Both the position numbers and the translations under genes were made by a program. Positions 59,201-64,000 of a stretch of DNA of 64,000 bases are shown here, piece by piece (within the stretch, counting starts at the first letter, position 1; every line of letters begins with the position of its first letter). This stretch comes from Sepioteuthis lessoniana (lineage: Eukaryota; Mollusca; Cephalopoda; Myopsida; Loliginidae). The DNA lies in NCBI GenBank assembly GCA_963585895.1, contig OY757921.1:80182127-80246126 (forward strand), read 5' to 3'. The notes under the pieces were generated by a model. The model saw nothing but the letters and a program-made list of their open reading frames with translations. It did no database searches and was not told where the DNA came from.

Positions 59201-61146
59201 TGTCCACTTCCTACGACGATAACCATTACACCATGGGCACCTCCATTAGTCATTCATTTATAAACAGTTAAATGATCAAATAGTTCTATTTCAAACAATT
59301 CAATTCAGCATAAGTCCTTTGTTTGCGCTCAGATTAAATGTCAAATAGTTATATTTGACCTATAAATAGGACCCTATCAGGTGCTACCATTCTGGGCCAA
59401 AGTGGAGATGGGAGCAATAGCAATGAAGGGGTACTCCACAATCCCCAAAGCTCCAGCATTACTGGAGCCTCACCATCAAATTGTTTTGTGCCATATCCAG
59501 AAAATTCATTGGGAGGGGTTTACCCCTCTACAGAGATGCAGTTGGTGTAATCTATAGCCCCAGAATAGTAGTGGTACTATTTAACCCATAACCTAGGAGA
59601 ATTGATAGTTTATACCTTTCCCAAAGGTATTAGTCCAAAAGTGAATATAATAGTACAACTGGAATTTAAACTCATTTACTGCTATGTTGCAGTTCAGCAT
59701 TTTTGCCACTATGCCACAGGAATTACCCCCTCACTGAAAAGAAAATGCTACTTAGAAGAGATCCCTTGCCACCACAGATGAATAGAAGTCATCATTTGTA
59801 TGTAAACGAACTCAGAAAAAATATTTACACAGTTTGTAGAAATCTCTGATATACAGACCTAAAACTATTGATAATAGGATCCCTTCTTCTCCAATTAAAT
59901 TATTCACATGGAAGGTTGAAGAATGGAGCAGGCAAAATGTTGTCACTGAGAGATACTAGCAGTAGGACCATTCATCTATGTAAACTAGGGTGGTAGTCTA
60001 GAACTATTTTTTAGGTGATGTAAGAATCAGAATATTAGTCAGAATAATTCATGGGATCACATTCATTCATTCCTGCTTTTCTAATCAATGTCAAAATTCA
60101 TCCATTTTATGCAAAGAGATTTCACTTAAATGGTATAAAGATTTGATATTCTATGTTGTTAATGATACTAGAGTGAGTCAAAAGTTTTAAAGTTGATGAA
60201 CTACATTGGACTGTTAGATGCCAAGCTCACCTGATACTCTTTGAGTGCTACTTATTGGATTTGCCTTTATGGCTTGGGGATAGGTTTTAGAAACTATGGT
60301 TTTAGGCCTACTTAACCTTGCATGATCATTGAACTTCTTGCAACCTGAGTGAAATTTCTTGTGATCAAAATCAGAAGACTGGAATTTTTAGTTAGATTTG
60401 AGAGTTGCAGACAAAAGACAGAAACAGAAATGTAATTGGAGAAGATTTGGGCTTTAGTCTTCTCTAGGCTCTTATATAAAAGACTAACAAGAGAATTTCT
60501 CTTTCTTTTTCTAATGACAATTGAATTTCAATAACCCACTATCAGAGCAAGTCTTTCTGAGTGCTACTTGCCGTATTTGACTCCATGGCATGGAGCATGG
60601 CCTCGGAATCCATGGTTTTAGGCCCACCTAACCTTGCCTGATTATTGAGGTTCTTAAAACCCAAGAAAAATTTCTTGAACCATCTCGTTACTGTATTGTG
60701 AGTAACTGCACCTTCACTTTTTCCACAGCAAATGTTTTTGGTTGCTTTTGTTGCATTAGGGTCCAGTTCAAACACAGTAAGCATCAGTTCCTAAATAGGA
60801 CAACATTGCACATTCATCTGTGCAGCTGTCAAATCACACACAGAATGAAGCAATGCACACCAACTATCACCATACTACCAACCACAATGGGTACATTCCT
60901 TGACTTAAATTACTTTGGTCACATGATATGCATGTTGTAAACAAGCATGTATAAAAATACAGGAAAACGTTTGACTCACCCGAGATAAAACATTTATGAG
61001 CTTTGATTTATCTTACCTTGGTCTGTTAAGGCAGAAAGACAAAATAGGAGGCTTGAGGGAGACACTTAAAACAGAACTGCAGATAACACCTCTCTTTAAC
61101 CAAGATTTGGTATCAGCCTGAAACATGCCACTTGTTAATAATACAA
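33048..61146 (-). CDS. Flavin-reductase-like (FMN-binding split-barrel) protein, 5' incomplete
   Basis: Eight minus-strand exons join in phase: 61146-61017, 51381-51318, 46031-45948, 42366-42221, 39185-39048, 38950-38914, 33511-33327, 33084-33048 (TGA). The product is 273 residues from the first visible codon. Residues about 1-165 read as a flavin reductase-like domain: SSVLSVSLKPPILSFCLNRP (24-43), FAINILGNHQAKLVDLF, FSGIP, then VGDHSVWYGTV (GDH at 115-117), and LHFCGSYHNIG at the usual 'LLYxxGxY' position. About 130 residues of helical, charged sequence follow, ending IPPDRKPFSS. The family binds FMN, and members reduce flavin or use it as cofactor; the substrate here is unknown. The N-terminal 15-30 residues and promoter are missing. 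Introns are 97 bp to 9.6 kb and packed with repeats. Exon joining is inference from GT-AG sites, phase and continuous homology. Confidence 0.87.
33327..33511 (-). CDS. Flavin-reductase gene exon, C-terminal helices
   Basis: Acceptor tctattttgcag, donor gtaagtatt. It encodes DWHETIAMFYLKKVSMALKA onwards to SSPEAKE, a charged helical sequence. Confidence 0.87.
34430..34660 (+). mobile_element. Family D' repeat, 3' part (intronic)
   Basis: Contains ggtcaaatagatctgtta, a run of A bases, gaatgtacaatgaacag, and the tail ending ctgttaaaatcaatcaat. Confidence 0.65.
35660..35902 (+). mobile_element. SINE family A, head deleted
   Basis: The B box ggttcaaccccaggtc and the remainder are intact, but the A-box region is replaced by 'caactgggagcgaagagtg'. 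Its 3' flank matches that of the copy in RPS9 intron 2. Confidence 0.85.
36011..36672 (+). mobile_element. Family D, full-length reference copy (662 bp)
   Basis: Runs from TGCCCAGTCGGCTTGGG to CCATTAAACCCAAAC and is bracketed by the exact 15-bp duplication AACTTTACTTTACTT (35996-36010 and 36673-36687). Parts in order: a 5' unique block of about 220 bp with a C run; an internal zone with about seven aactgaatt(g)tttgaaata motifs; a 60-bp tail shared with SINE B. No ORF. No clear tRNA head. Confidence 0.88.
36704..36765 (+). mobile_element. Mariner terminal fragment
   Basis: Starts acaagggttattcaataaat, the terminus seen at 37986 and 42595; the rest is lost into a (TA)n tract. Confidence 0.5.
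36767..36822. repeat. (TA)n microsatellite
   Basis: About 56 bases of TA. Confidence 0.93.
36880..37345 (+). pseudogene. GIY-YIG region of a second Penelope-like family
   Basis: Broken plus-strand frames give STFGENTTQGVTKCNEK, a GKSYTFKN block and NCNSKNIVYITECSKCKVY, the Cys-rich linker plus start of a GIY-YIG domain. LYECSQGELK and YTLLQIKEKKFIDKFK follow to a stop. The family differs clearly from the elements at 8101 and 30642. Stops and a frameshift after KCK inactivate it. Confidence 0.7.
37835..37858. repeat. Perfect 24-bp palindrome
   Basis: The sequence attttaaaat, acgt, attttaaaat reads the same on both strands. It lies in the AT-rich DNA downstream of the GIY-YIG remnant. Confidence 0.9.
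37890..37985. repeat. Mixed (TA)/(CA) microsatellite
   Basis: Alternating TATA and ACAC runs, with tacacatacacat variants. Confidence 0.9.
37986..38522 (-). pseudogene. Mariner remnant, lineage with GGTTATTCAATAA ends
   Basis: The ends are inverted copies (gggttattcaataaataagg and, from the other side, agtcattcaataagggg). The minus strand keeps the helix-turn-helix part (VEKFKLCEIYRRICNVHGEA) and, after frame breaks, VMLTIF and ITIDFLEKDVT, the segment that normally holds the first catalytic Asp region. The C-terminal catalytic part is deleted. Confidence 0.8.
38914..38950 (-). CDS. Flavin-reductase gene micro-exon
   Basis: 37 bases, separated from the previous exon by only 97 bases; acceptor tttcttttacag, donor gtaagattt. 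It encodes EMFQKQFQYKEK. Confidence 0.82.
39048..39185 (-). CDS. Flavin-reductase gene exon
   Basis: Acceptor taatttattctag, donor gtaagtatc. It encodes SYHNIGEKIPTVPRC onwards to LQCM; the domain ends here and the C-terminal extension begins. Confidence 0.87.
39895..40157 (-). mobile_element. SINE family A (intronic)
   Basis: Minus-strand copy: 3' end 'gtaaagttggcaacctta' at the left, head 'cattggcgaacacactac' at the right. Confidence 0.9.
40602..40722. repeat. (CA)n, then (CT)n/(TA)n microsatellites
   Basis: A CA run at 40602-40626, and ctctctct followed by atatatat at 40690-40722. Confidence 0.88.
41167..41741 (-). mobile_element. Solo LTR with TTCA target duplication
   Basis: 575 bp beginning TGTAAC and ending ATTACA on the plus strand (TGTAATGTTACCGCC on the minus), flanked by TTCA at 41163-41166 and 41742-41745. 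It is far more GC-rich than its surroundings. The 190-codon open frame inside it (41174-41746, minus) has no recognisable domain and is taken as chance. Orientation is uncertain. No internal retroelement genes remain, as expected after LTR-LTR recombination. Confidence 0.72.
42221..42366 (-). CDS. Flavin-reductase gene exon with the GDH motif
   Basis: Acceptor ccttttctttatag, donor gtaagatga. It encodes GLPVLFDTPVLLCQTHCVHN, then VGDHSVWYGTVTG and ends with a split Gly codon. The opposite strand carries a long open frame (42126-42431) that is only a shadow. Confidence 0.88.
42536..42574. repeat. (TA)n microsatellite
   Basis: About 39 bases of TA. Confidence 0.93.
42595..43010 (+). pseudogene. 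Mariner remnant, same lineage as 37986
   Basis: Same ends (gggtaattcaataaataag; gaatgactgtcata at the right). On the plus strand VMLTVFWDIKEPITIDFLER is intact, with the FWD Asp, and a decayed HTH part precedes it. It is flanked by TA microsatellites on both sides. Confidence 0.8.
43011..43075. repeat. (TA)n microsatellite
   Basis: About 64 bases of TA abutting the mariner end. Confidence 0.94.
43522..44034 (-). mobile_element. Family D repeat (intronic)
   Basis: Tail at the left (gtttggttttatggcatctc), 5' block at the right (ttctacagccccaacc). Confidence 0.8.
44324..44813 (+). mobile_element. Possible solo LTR
   Basis: Starts TGTTCAGCATAACAG and ends GTTCTGCA. It contains aataaa at about 44751 followed by a T/G-rich stretch, the layout of an R-U5 end, and is GC-richer than the flanks. 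A clean target duplication was not found, only GCATG at both junctions. Confidence 0.5.
44873..45120 (+). mobile_element. SINE family C, 5' part, split by a LINE
   Basis: The C head side (acagaattagtgacctgag, then gttcaaatcc), a short local duplication (ttcactt...aagcttatatcctt twice), and the body to ttcaaaccagctgt, where LINE sequence begins. Confidence 0.8.
45121..45823 (-). pseudogene. LINE 3' end (RT C-terminal part)
   Basis: The minus strand encodes GLYVNAHKTEYMCYNQTGDI, FTYLGSSVTSTEKDIDTRLT, YTRMLRAILNKSW, RRTRHAGHCWRSRDELI, and DREKWRERVRDIRATSTT, then a (TGA)n tail. This is the post-RT region of a LINE. Two small frameshifts (about 45600 and 45470) and one stop (Arg to TGA at about 45259) inactivate it. 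It is 5'-truncated at 45823 and GC-richer than its neighbours, which suggests a fairly recent insertion. Confidence 0.85.
45824..45866 (+). mobile_element. SINE family C, 3' end after the LINE
   Basis: It resumes the C tail: taaaaattgactttgtgtc, then aggattgggtaaatac. Confidence 0.75.
45948..46031 (-). CDS. Flavin-reductase gene exon
   Basis: Exactly 28 codons in phase 0; acceptor tttcttgcttgcag, donor gtaagtaaa. It encodes AKLVDLFSTPVQDGLDQFSG, then IPHQFSKE. Confidence 0.87.
46430..46600 (-). pseudogene. Diverged LINE 3' fragment
   Basis: Read on the minus strand it resembles the 3' end of the LINE at 45121 at a distance: QLAKTYINYL-like, then RVMEIHAVSM near the end. Stops are frequent. 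Confidence 0.45.
46676..46850 (-). mobile_element. Family D repeat, 5' part only
   Basis: Contains cctgggagcgatggcaatg, the caccatcagattgctta block and the 5' end ccctaactgactgggct. Confidence 0.7.
47141..47200 (-). mobile_element. Isolated B/D-type tail fragment
   Basis: A short tail copy (catatcaacctctgtgggtc, then atttaatgcc). Confidence 0.5.
47281..47850 (-). mobile_element. Family D repeat, diverged 3' portion
   Basis: The tail 'gtttggtttggtttggttga' and several tttgcacacag...aaatggtttcaag motifs, at about 60-bp spacing, up to the LINE junction. Confidence 0.6.
47851..49503 (-). mobile_element. LINE fragment carrying ORF1
   Basis: Minus-strand remnant covering ORF1 and a little beyond (MDSDTDRIVASLNLEG near 47900 could be the start of the next ORF). 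It ends against family D at the left and SINE C at the right; no RT is present. Confidence 0.7.
47917..49486 (-). pseudogene. LINE ORF1 (gag-like, three zinc knuckles), broken
   Basis: The likely start is the ATG at 49486 (MKKNLTVSESE). The first part to 48648 (about 280 residues) ends with three knuckles: CQKCQKYGHPRDKC, CAKCGRSNHTELGC and CINCKAEHPAYSQEC. Then come TAATAA, a coiled-coil-like KLINELKNLIEILK and a frameshift near 48550. The Lys/Thr-rich part 48540-47917 follows, with LSNRFSPMDVD. ORF1 proteins of this type bind LINE RNA. The length of the open parts suggests moderate age. Confidence 0.85.
49504..49795 (-). mobile_element. SINE family C
   Basis: Minus strand: head 'ccatggtgtaatggttatca' at the right, B box gttcaaatcc, tail at the left ending ttgtgtcacatcctgc, then gcagaggggctgg, where LINE sequence begins. 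Confidence 0.85.
49922..50212 (+). mobile_element. SINE family C
   Basis: A plus-strand copy ending tggcagaggggttgggtaaa, with 'ctgagttcaattcctggttg' as the B box side. Confidence 0.85.
50788..51010 (+). mobile_element. SINE family A, head truncated
   Basis: Begins at the B-box side (gaggttcaatcccaggtc) and continues to tgactatggtcaacgaatg; followed by a short TA run (51018-51038). Confidence 0.8.
51318..51381 (-). CDS. Flavin-reductase gene exon
   Basis: Acceptor gtttcaattctag, donor gtttgtac (weaker than the others). It encodes RMHDLLLQSQQFAINILGNHQ minus its last residue written here in part: RMHDLLLQSQQFAINILGNH. Confidence 0.85.
51636..51836 (-). mobile_element. SINE-like repeat E2, second copy
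   Basis: Same order as at 11957: tttgttgtatgtcccaccaa at the left (3' end), gtgcctcaggcaccag in the middle, and cctcatgaggcttgagg at the right. Confidence 0.65.
52050..52245 (-). mobile_element. Family D' repeat, 5' part
   Basis: Contains 'gtggacctgggagtaatgg' and tctaagccttgccaatagg at the 5' end. Confidence 0.55.
52474..52728 (-). mobile_element. SINE family B (intronic)
   Basis: Tail at the left (ggtttctttgcttaatggca), head at the right ('catggggttgtagctaaagt' on the minus strand). Confidence 0.82.
52865..53065 (+). mobile_element. Family D' repeat, 5' part
   Basis: ttagaatatgctaactgtat, then 'ggtgaggttctagttctgg' and 'gacctggagtggtagaactt'. Confidence 0.55.
53066..53631. other. Unassigned intronic stretch
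   Basis: No exon on the gene strand, repeat family or RNA was recognised. Confidence 0.35.
53632..54030 (+). mobile_element. Family D' repeat, nearly complete
   Basis: Starts tgtaagtggggcttgttgca; central ggtcaaatagatctgtttaa; tail gctattaaaatcaatcaatc. Confidence 0.65.
54031..55189. other. Unassigned intronic stretch
   Basis: No exon, repeat family or RNA was recognised; some T-rich runs near 54660-54800. Confidence 0.35.
55190..55412 (-). mobile_element. SINE family C, shortened
   Basis: Minus-strand copy: tail ttgtgccacatcctgcttg (complement side) at the left and tRNA-like head at the right; part of the middle is deleted. Confidence 0.78.
55413..56169. other. Unassigned intronic stretch
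   Basis: A strong minus-strand donor-like site (gtaagtaa near 55882) has no open exon upstream in any frame, so no exon is called. The text aaggccagaRRGTACAatggcc occurs at 55530 and 56084, a short shared repeat. Confidence 0.35.
56170..56236. repeat. (TA)n microsatellite
   Basis: About 66 bases of TA. Confidence 0.94.
56655..57030 (+). mobile_element. Family D' repeat, nearly complete
   Basis: cttagaatatactgactgca, ggtcaaatagatctgttt, and the tail ttaaaatcaatcaatcaatc. Confidence 0.68.
57343..57625 (+). mobile_element. SINE family C, full copy leading into a tandem array
   Basis: Head 'ggtgtaatggttatcgttgc', B box agttcaaatcctggac, body, and tail ending ggaggggttgggtaaatat. The tail is the start of the 141-bp tandem repeat. 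Confidence 0.9.
57572..57994. repeat. 141-bp tandem repeat, three near-identical units, made from a SINE tail
   Basis: 'gaccttgtgtcatatcctgt' occurs at 57580, 57721 and 57862, an exact 141-bp step. The units differ visibly at one base (gagActc or gagCctc). The first 50 bases of each unit are the SINE C tail; the other 90 come from the flank. Because 141 is a multiple of 3, a 150-codon minus-strand frame stays open through all units; I do not call it a gene. Confidence 0.95.
58160..58241 (-). pseudogene. 5S rRNA-derived fragment
   Basis: On the minus strand 'cagtacttagatgggtgact' matches the most conserved part of animal 5S rRNA (AGTACTTGGATGGGTGAC). It is preceded by gatcac...agtt at the right distance and followed by a decayed 3' stem (agaatagcagatattgtc). 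The 5' third is absent. Either a 5S pseudogene or the head of a 5S-derived SINE. Confidence 0.7.
58308..58620 (-). mobile_element. Family D' repeat
   Basis: Tail at the left (ggttggttggttttatggct); on the minus strand 'atctatggctcaagtggatc' and the 5' block with ggggccttatcacc (plus). Confidence 0.6.
58629..58714 (-). mobile_element. SINE family B, 3' part, split by family D
   Basis: tttgtttaatggcatttcaa and on to ggagtagtagtag; the other half of this B copy is at 59564. Confidence 0.75.
58715..59563 (-). mobile_element. Family D repeat inserted in SINE B and itself split by SINE C
   Basis: Tail at 58715 (tttggtttggttggcatatc), body to 58951, SINE C, then body from 59261 to the 5' end ctatagccccag. 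Total D length without the insert is about 540 bp. Confidence 0.78.
58952..59243 (-). mobile_element. SINE family C nested in family D
   Basis: A full minus-strand copy with the 17-bp target duplication cattagtcat(tt/tc)(g/a)ttta at 58935-58951 and 59244-59260 (two mismatches). Confidence 0.85.
59564..59736 (-). mobile_element. SINE family B, 5' part after family D
   Basis: It resumes with aatagtagtggtactattta and continues to the head, gccactatgccacagg (complement). Confidence 0.75.
59737..60171. other. Unassigned intronic stretch
   Basis: No exon, repeat family or RNA was recognised. Confidence 0.35.
60172..60982 (-). pseudogene. Mariner with SETMAR-type transposase N-terminus
   Basis: The ends are inverted copies (gagtgagtcaaaagtttt and, inwards from the right, gggtgagtcaaacgttttc). 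The minus-strand frame 60784-60542 encodes VFELDPNATKATKNICCGKS, TVTRWFKKFFLGFKNLNNQA and GGPKTMDSEAMLHAMES, the paired helix-turn-helix DNA-binding part of a DD34D-type mariner. The 60210-60360 segment repeats part of this region in decayed form, so a partial duplication sits inside. No catalytic domain remains. Confidence 0.85.
61017..61146 (-). CDS. Flavin-reductase gene, first visible exon
   Basis: The acceptor is cttttttttgcag and the donor gtaagataaa. It encodes VLLTSGMFQADTKSW through FCLNRP and ends with a phase-2 split Ser codon. Confidence 0.85.
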
Positions 61147-61374
61147 CTGCAAAAAAAGACACAGTAATCATTAACAAATAGTCAGTCATTTGTGGGTTTC
61201 AATCTGAAAAATATCAATAGCATGTATTATCAATACTGAAGAAGGTTTTTAGATTGCTTTCTTTGTCTTTGTGGTTTTTATGAACCAGAAAATTTCTATT
61301 ATTAATTTCTTTATTAGAACGCTAGGATAAATTTGGCATAGCCTGTCATCAAGATCTTTTGAGATGAAGTAGAG

Positions 61375-61655
61375 GCACTCATAGCAAAACAGTTATCATC
61401 ATAAGAAATGGACTTGACTACCCAAGTTCAAATTCTGAATAAGGCTGTTTAGTTTCCACATAGTGCTAATACCCTAGGGAAAAGTATGAATCTAACTATT
61501 CTCACTCTAGCTATGAGTAAATAGTAAGGCAGACTGGGTTCTTTAACTTTGGTACAGGAACTAGTCTAAAAAAAAAAAAACTCTAAATTTAAACCAGTTG
61601 TACTCAGCCCTTGTGTCACATCCTCTTTGTGACAGAGGGGTTGGGTAAATACATA
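61375..61655 (+). mobile_element. SINE family C
   Basis: A plus-strand copy upstream of the first visible flavin-reductase exon; ends gacagaggggttgggtaaat. Confidence 0.83.
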
Positions 61656-62329
61656 CTTTGAGATCAGGTATTTTGCTATATGTAGTATCAAAGTAGCTAG
61701 GCCTTCAAAATAAATAACAGTAAGTTGAGTTGAAACAGACATTGTCTTTTTTATGTTTTAATTTTGGTAATGAGCAATAATTTACAAATGATATGTTGTG
61801 TGAGTATTAATCTTTGTACAGTGTAAATGTTTTAATATTCTTTTTAAAAGCTTAATTGCATGTCAGACCTGAAATTCCTTAGAGAATAAAACTTGGTTAC
61901 TATTGTGAAATTTTGTGACTGATGTTTTTGGTTCAGTGTGTAGAATCTAACATCTGTCTATCTTTGACTCTAGACTGCTACTGACTAGTAGGGAAAAAGC
62001 TAGAGTTAAGCCCCACCAGGTCGTGGCAGCAAAATAGAAAAAAATTATTCCTGGAAATCATAGCATACGTGGGTCTTTTCCTATTTATAGAATTGGTGAC
62101 ATACATAGGTTAGGGATCATTACAAAACAAAAAGCTGTTCTGCATCAGACAGTATTGAAATTGAATGTGAAAAATACCTATGCAAAACCCCATAATACTT
62201 GACTGGAATATAGAAGTTAAGAAAGTAGTGAGTTCAATCCACACTGGGTGACTCATATTAAGGGTTTTGTTAACATAAGGCACAATTCAGCAGGTCCACC
62301 CAGATGCTTTTACCAAGATTGTGAATGCT
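61656..62329. other. Unassigned stretch upstream of the flavin-reductase exons
   Basis: The missing first exon could lie here or beyond the window. A minus-strand ATG frame ending in a phase-1 'gcatag/gtattt' junction near 62175 has the right phase but would give only five residues; not called. Confidence 0.3.
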
Positions 62330-62400
62330 ATGAACCATACTGGTCTGTGAGATGCTTGAGCTCGCCTGATACTCTCTAAGTGCTCCACACTAGATTTGCC
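62330..62400 (-). mobile_element. Mariner fragment, lineage of 60172
   Basis: tgagatgcttgagctcgcc, then ctgatactctctaagtgctc match the left part of the 60172 element. Confidence 0.55.
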
Positions 62401-62469
62401 TCTATGGCTTGAAGCCTTTTTTTTTGGGGGGGATAGTGATTTCTTAAAAGATTTTGCACACAGACCAAT

Positions 62470-62640
62470 TGAATATGAATGATTTTAAACAGATCTATTT
62501 GACCCCTATATGGGACCCTAAGAGTAAGAGTGGATCGGGGGGCAATGGCAATGAGGTACTGCACACTCCAAAAATCACCAGCTGTAGTTTATTGTTATAG
62601 TCAAGATGAATATTTTTTTAAGTGATTAACATCTAAATAA
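62470..62640 (-). mobile_element. Family D' fragment
   Basis: gattttaaacagatctattt, then gacccctatatgggaccct and ggcaatggcaatgaggta. Confidence 0.5.
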
Positions 62641-63065
62641 AAGTGAGTAGATATAACATGTTTATCTATTTCTTTTCATCACCAGGACAGAAATGACAAT
62701 TTGAAGGCTTTTGAGTTTTGTCTAGAAGCAAGATCCACTTGCAATGTAACAGCATTTTTTAACAACATGTAAACCTTTGATAAAAAGACGGAACCTAAAT
62801 ATTGTATAGCGGTTGAAGTAATGAAGGACAACACTTCTTTATAAGAATATATACATCTTTTTATTCTTTCAAAAGGAGTTGAAGCTTCTGTGGTTTGTGA
62901 GACAGACGGATAGGGGGAGACAAGACACATTGCCATATTGACCCATATCTTCTTCTCTTGACCATAGCACAATGTGTTATCTTCAAGGCCCACTTAGCAC
63001 TTCTTCTGCTTCTTGACCAGGGCTGCTCAACTGGAGGCCTGGTATGGGCCACAGGCCCAACAGGC

Positions 63066-63290
63066 GCGCTCTCAGTGACTGCAAGCTGGCTTTGACTCTG
63101 GCCTTCACTGTCTCCAACTCTCTCAACTGGAGGCAGCAGCTCTCAGCGGGGTGTTCTCACTGACTGCAAACTGGCTCTCACTCTGGCCTTCACTGTCACC
63201 AACTGTCTCAACTGGAGGCAACAGCCCTCAGTGGGGTGCTCTCACTGATTGTAAACTGGCTCTCACTCTAGTCTCTAACTGACTCAACTG
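63066..63290. repeat. 85-bp tandem repeat, about 2.6 units
   Basis: actgcaa(g/a)ctggct recurs at about 63078, 63163 and 63248. Units contain ctcaactggaggcagcag and are GC-rich compared with the window. Confidence 0.85.
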
Positions 63291-63529
63291 CCGCAGGCAT
63301 CTGCATATATTATTTCATAACACCCACTTACTTCCGATTAGATCACATGATCTTCTTCCGCTTATTTACACAGGTGCATCTCTGATTGATGGCTCGGTCA
63401 AGGGTCAATATGTAACCCAAACAGTTACTACCACTCAAGTAAGAATGGACCTGAGAGTAATGGCAATGAAGTGGTACCCCATTTATAAATAGACATCTTA
63501 TAAACCTGATACATAATCTCTATACTAGA

Positions 63530-63600
63530 AGCAATTTTTTGCAAAATCTAATTTTACTCTAATTTACAATAGTAAAATTAGATTTTGCTATAAAATTGCT
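63530..63600. repeat. 29-bp imperfect inverted repeat
   Basis: The arms agcaattttttgcaaaatct... (63530-63558) and 63571-63600 are complementary with few mismatches; the inner 18 pairs (gcaaaatctaattttact) are perfect, around a 12-base loop. Confidence 0.88.
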
Positions 63601-63734
63601 TATAATACTGAATGTGACACCATTAATGGTGATATACAGATTTAGCTCTATACGGGTGGGTATGAGTGCTTGTGTGCATATGTGTGTGTGCACGTGTATA
63701 TAGTTGTGGATTGGCCATGGTATGTTTGCCTCTC

Positions 63735-64000
63735 CATATATACAGAAGGTCAACCAAAAGACAATCAGAAGAACAGGGTCAGATAGAGTCTGTAGAGGTC
63801 AACCAAAGGATAGTGAAAAAAGAGGGAATCTAAACAGAAAGTGAGGAGAGACCAACGCAGGAGGAGTCATGCAGGGGAGACAGTCAGAAAAAGGAGTAGA
63901 ACAGAACAACAAAAAGAACCTGCCAGTCAGAAGGCACAAGAACTTAGTCAGCTATGAGACAGAGAGAGACGTGCAGAGAAAAATACACAGTCAGAAATGA
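63735..64000. other. Purine-rich stretch at the window end
   Basis: The plus strand is strongly A/G-rich, with repeated gaccaac/gtcaaccaaa and agtcagaa motifs. No open frame or known element was recognised. Confidence 0.45.

Noticed and set aside
62155..62190. Possible tiny first exon of the flavin-reductase gene
   Set aside because: The phase fits, but it would add only five residues, and such domains usually have a longer N-terminus.
62679..63052. Overlapping minus-strand frames of 104 and 63 codons
   Set aside because: No domain was recognised, they overlap in two frames, and no splice context supports either. They might belong to an unrecognised transposon.

Overview
This is animal nuclear DNA, AT-rich and dominated by repeats, most likely from a mollusc and possibly a cephalopod. 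The evidence is the intron-rich ribosomal protein gene with a lophotrochozoan-like N-terminus, several tRNA-derived SINE families in many copies, SETMAR-type mariners, Penelope-like elements with GIY-YIG endonucleases, and short GGGAGATAAT motifs. The species call is inference; I could not run a search.

Two host genes can be read. RPS9 (uS4) lies on the plus strand at 20188-25025, with a noncoding TOP-type first exon and four coding exons that join to a complete 191-residue protein. On the minus strand, eight exons spread over 28 kb (61146 down to 33048) join in phase to 273 residues of a flavin-reductase-like (FMN-binding split barrel) protein with a C-terminal extension of about 130 residues; its first exon was not found. 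The two genes converge, about 7.9 kb apart.

The rest is mobile and tandem DNA. Families (my labels): A, tRNA SINE of about 250 bp, nine copies; B, tRNA SINE ending in a tail shared with D; C, tRNA SINE ending in an aggggttgggtaaata-type tail; D, a 570-660 bp retroposed repeat without an obvious tRNA head, with a relative D' ending in (ATCA)n; E, two related GC-richer repeats whose tail resembles that of C. There are also three mariner lineages, two Penelope-like copies of one family with terminal inverted repeats plus a remnant of another, fragments of several LINEs, one clear solo LTR with target duplication, and three weaker LTR candidates.

Layout: 1-8100 SINEs, a dead mariner and an interrupted minisatellite; 8101-9634 Penelope copy 1; 9640-14420 broken LINE with SINEs and LTR-like DNA; 15373-17412 SINE B and a 60-65 bp satellite invaded by an LTR-like element and SINE A; 18058-18597 mariner; 20188-25025 RPS9; 25192-31667 SINEs, D and Penelope copy 2; 32890-61146 the flavin-reductase gene, whose introns hold most other insertions, including nested ones; 61375-64000 SINE C, fragments, an 85-bp tandem repeat and a hairpin. 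No rRNA operon, CRISPR array or functional tRNA gene is seen.
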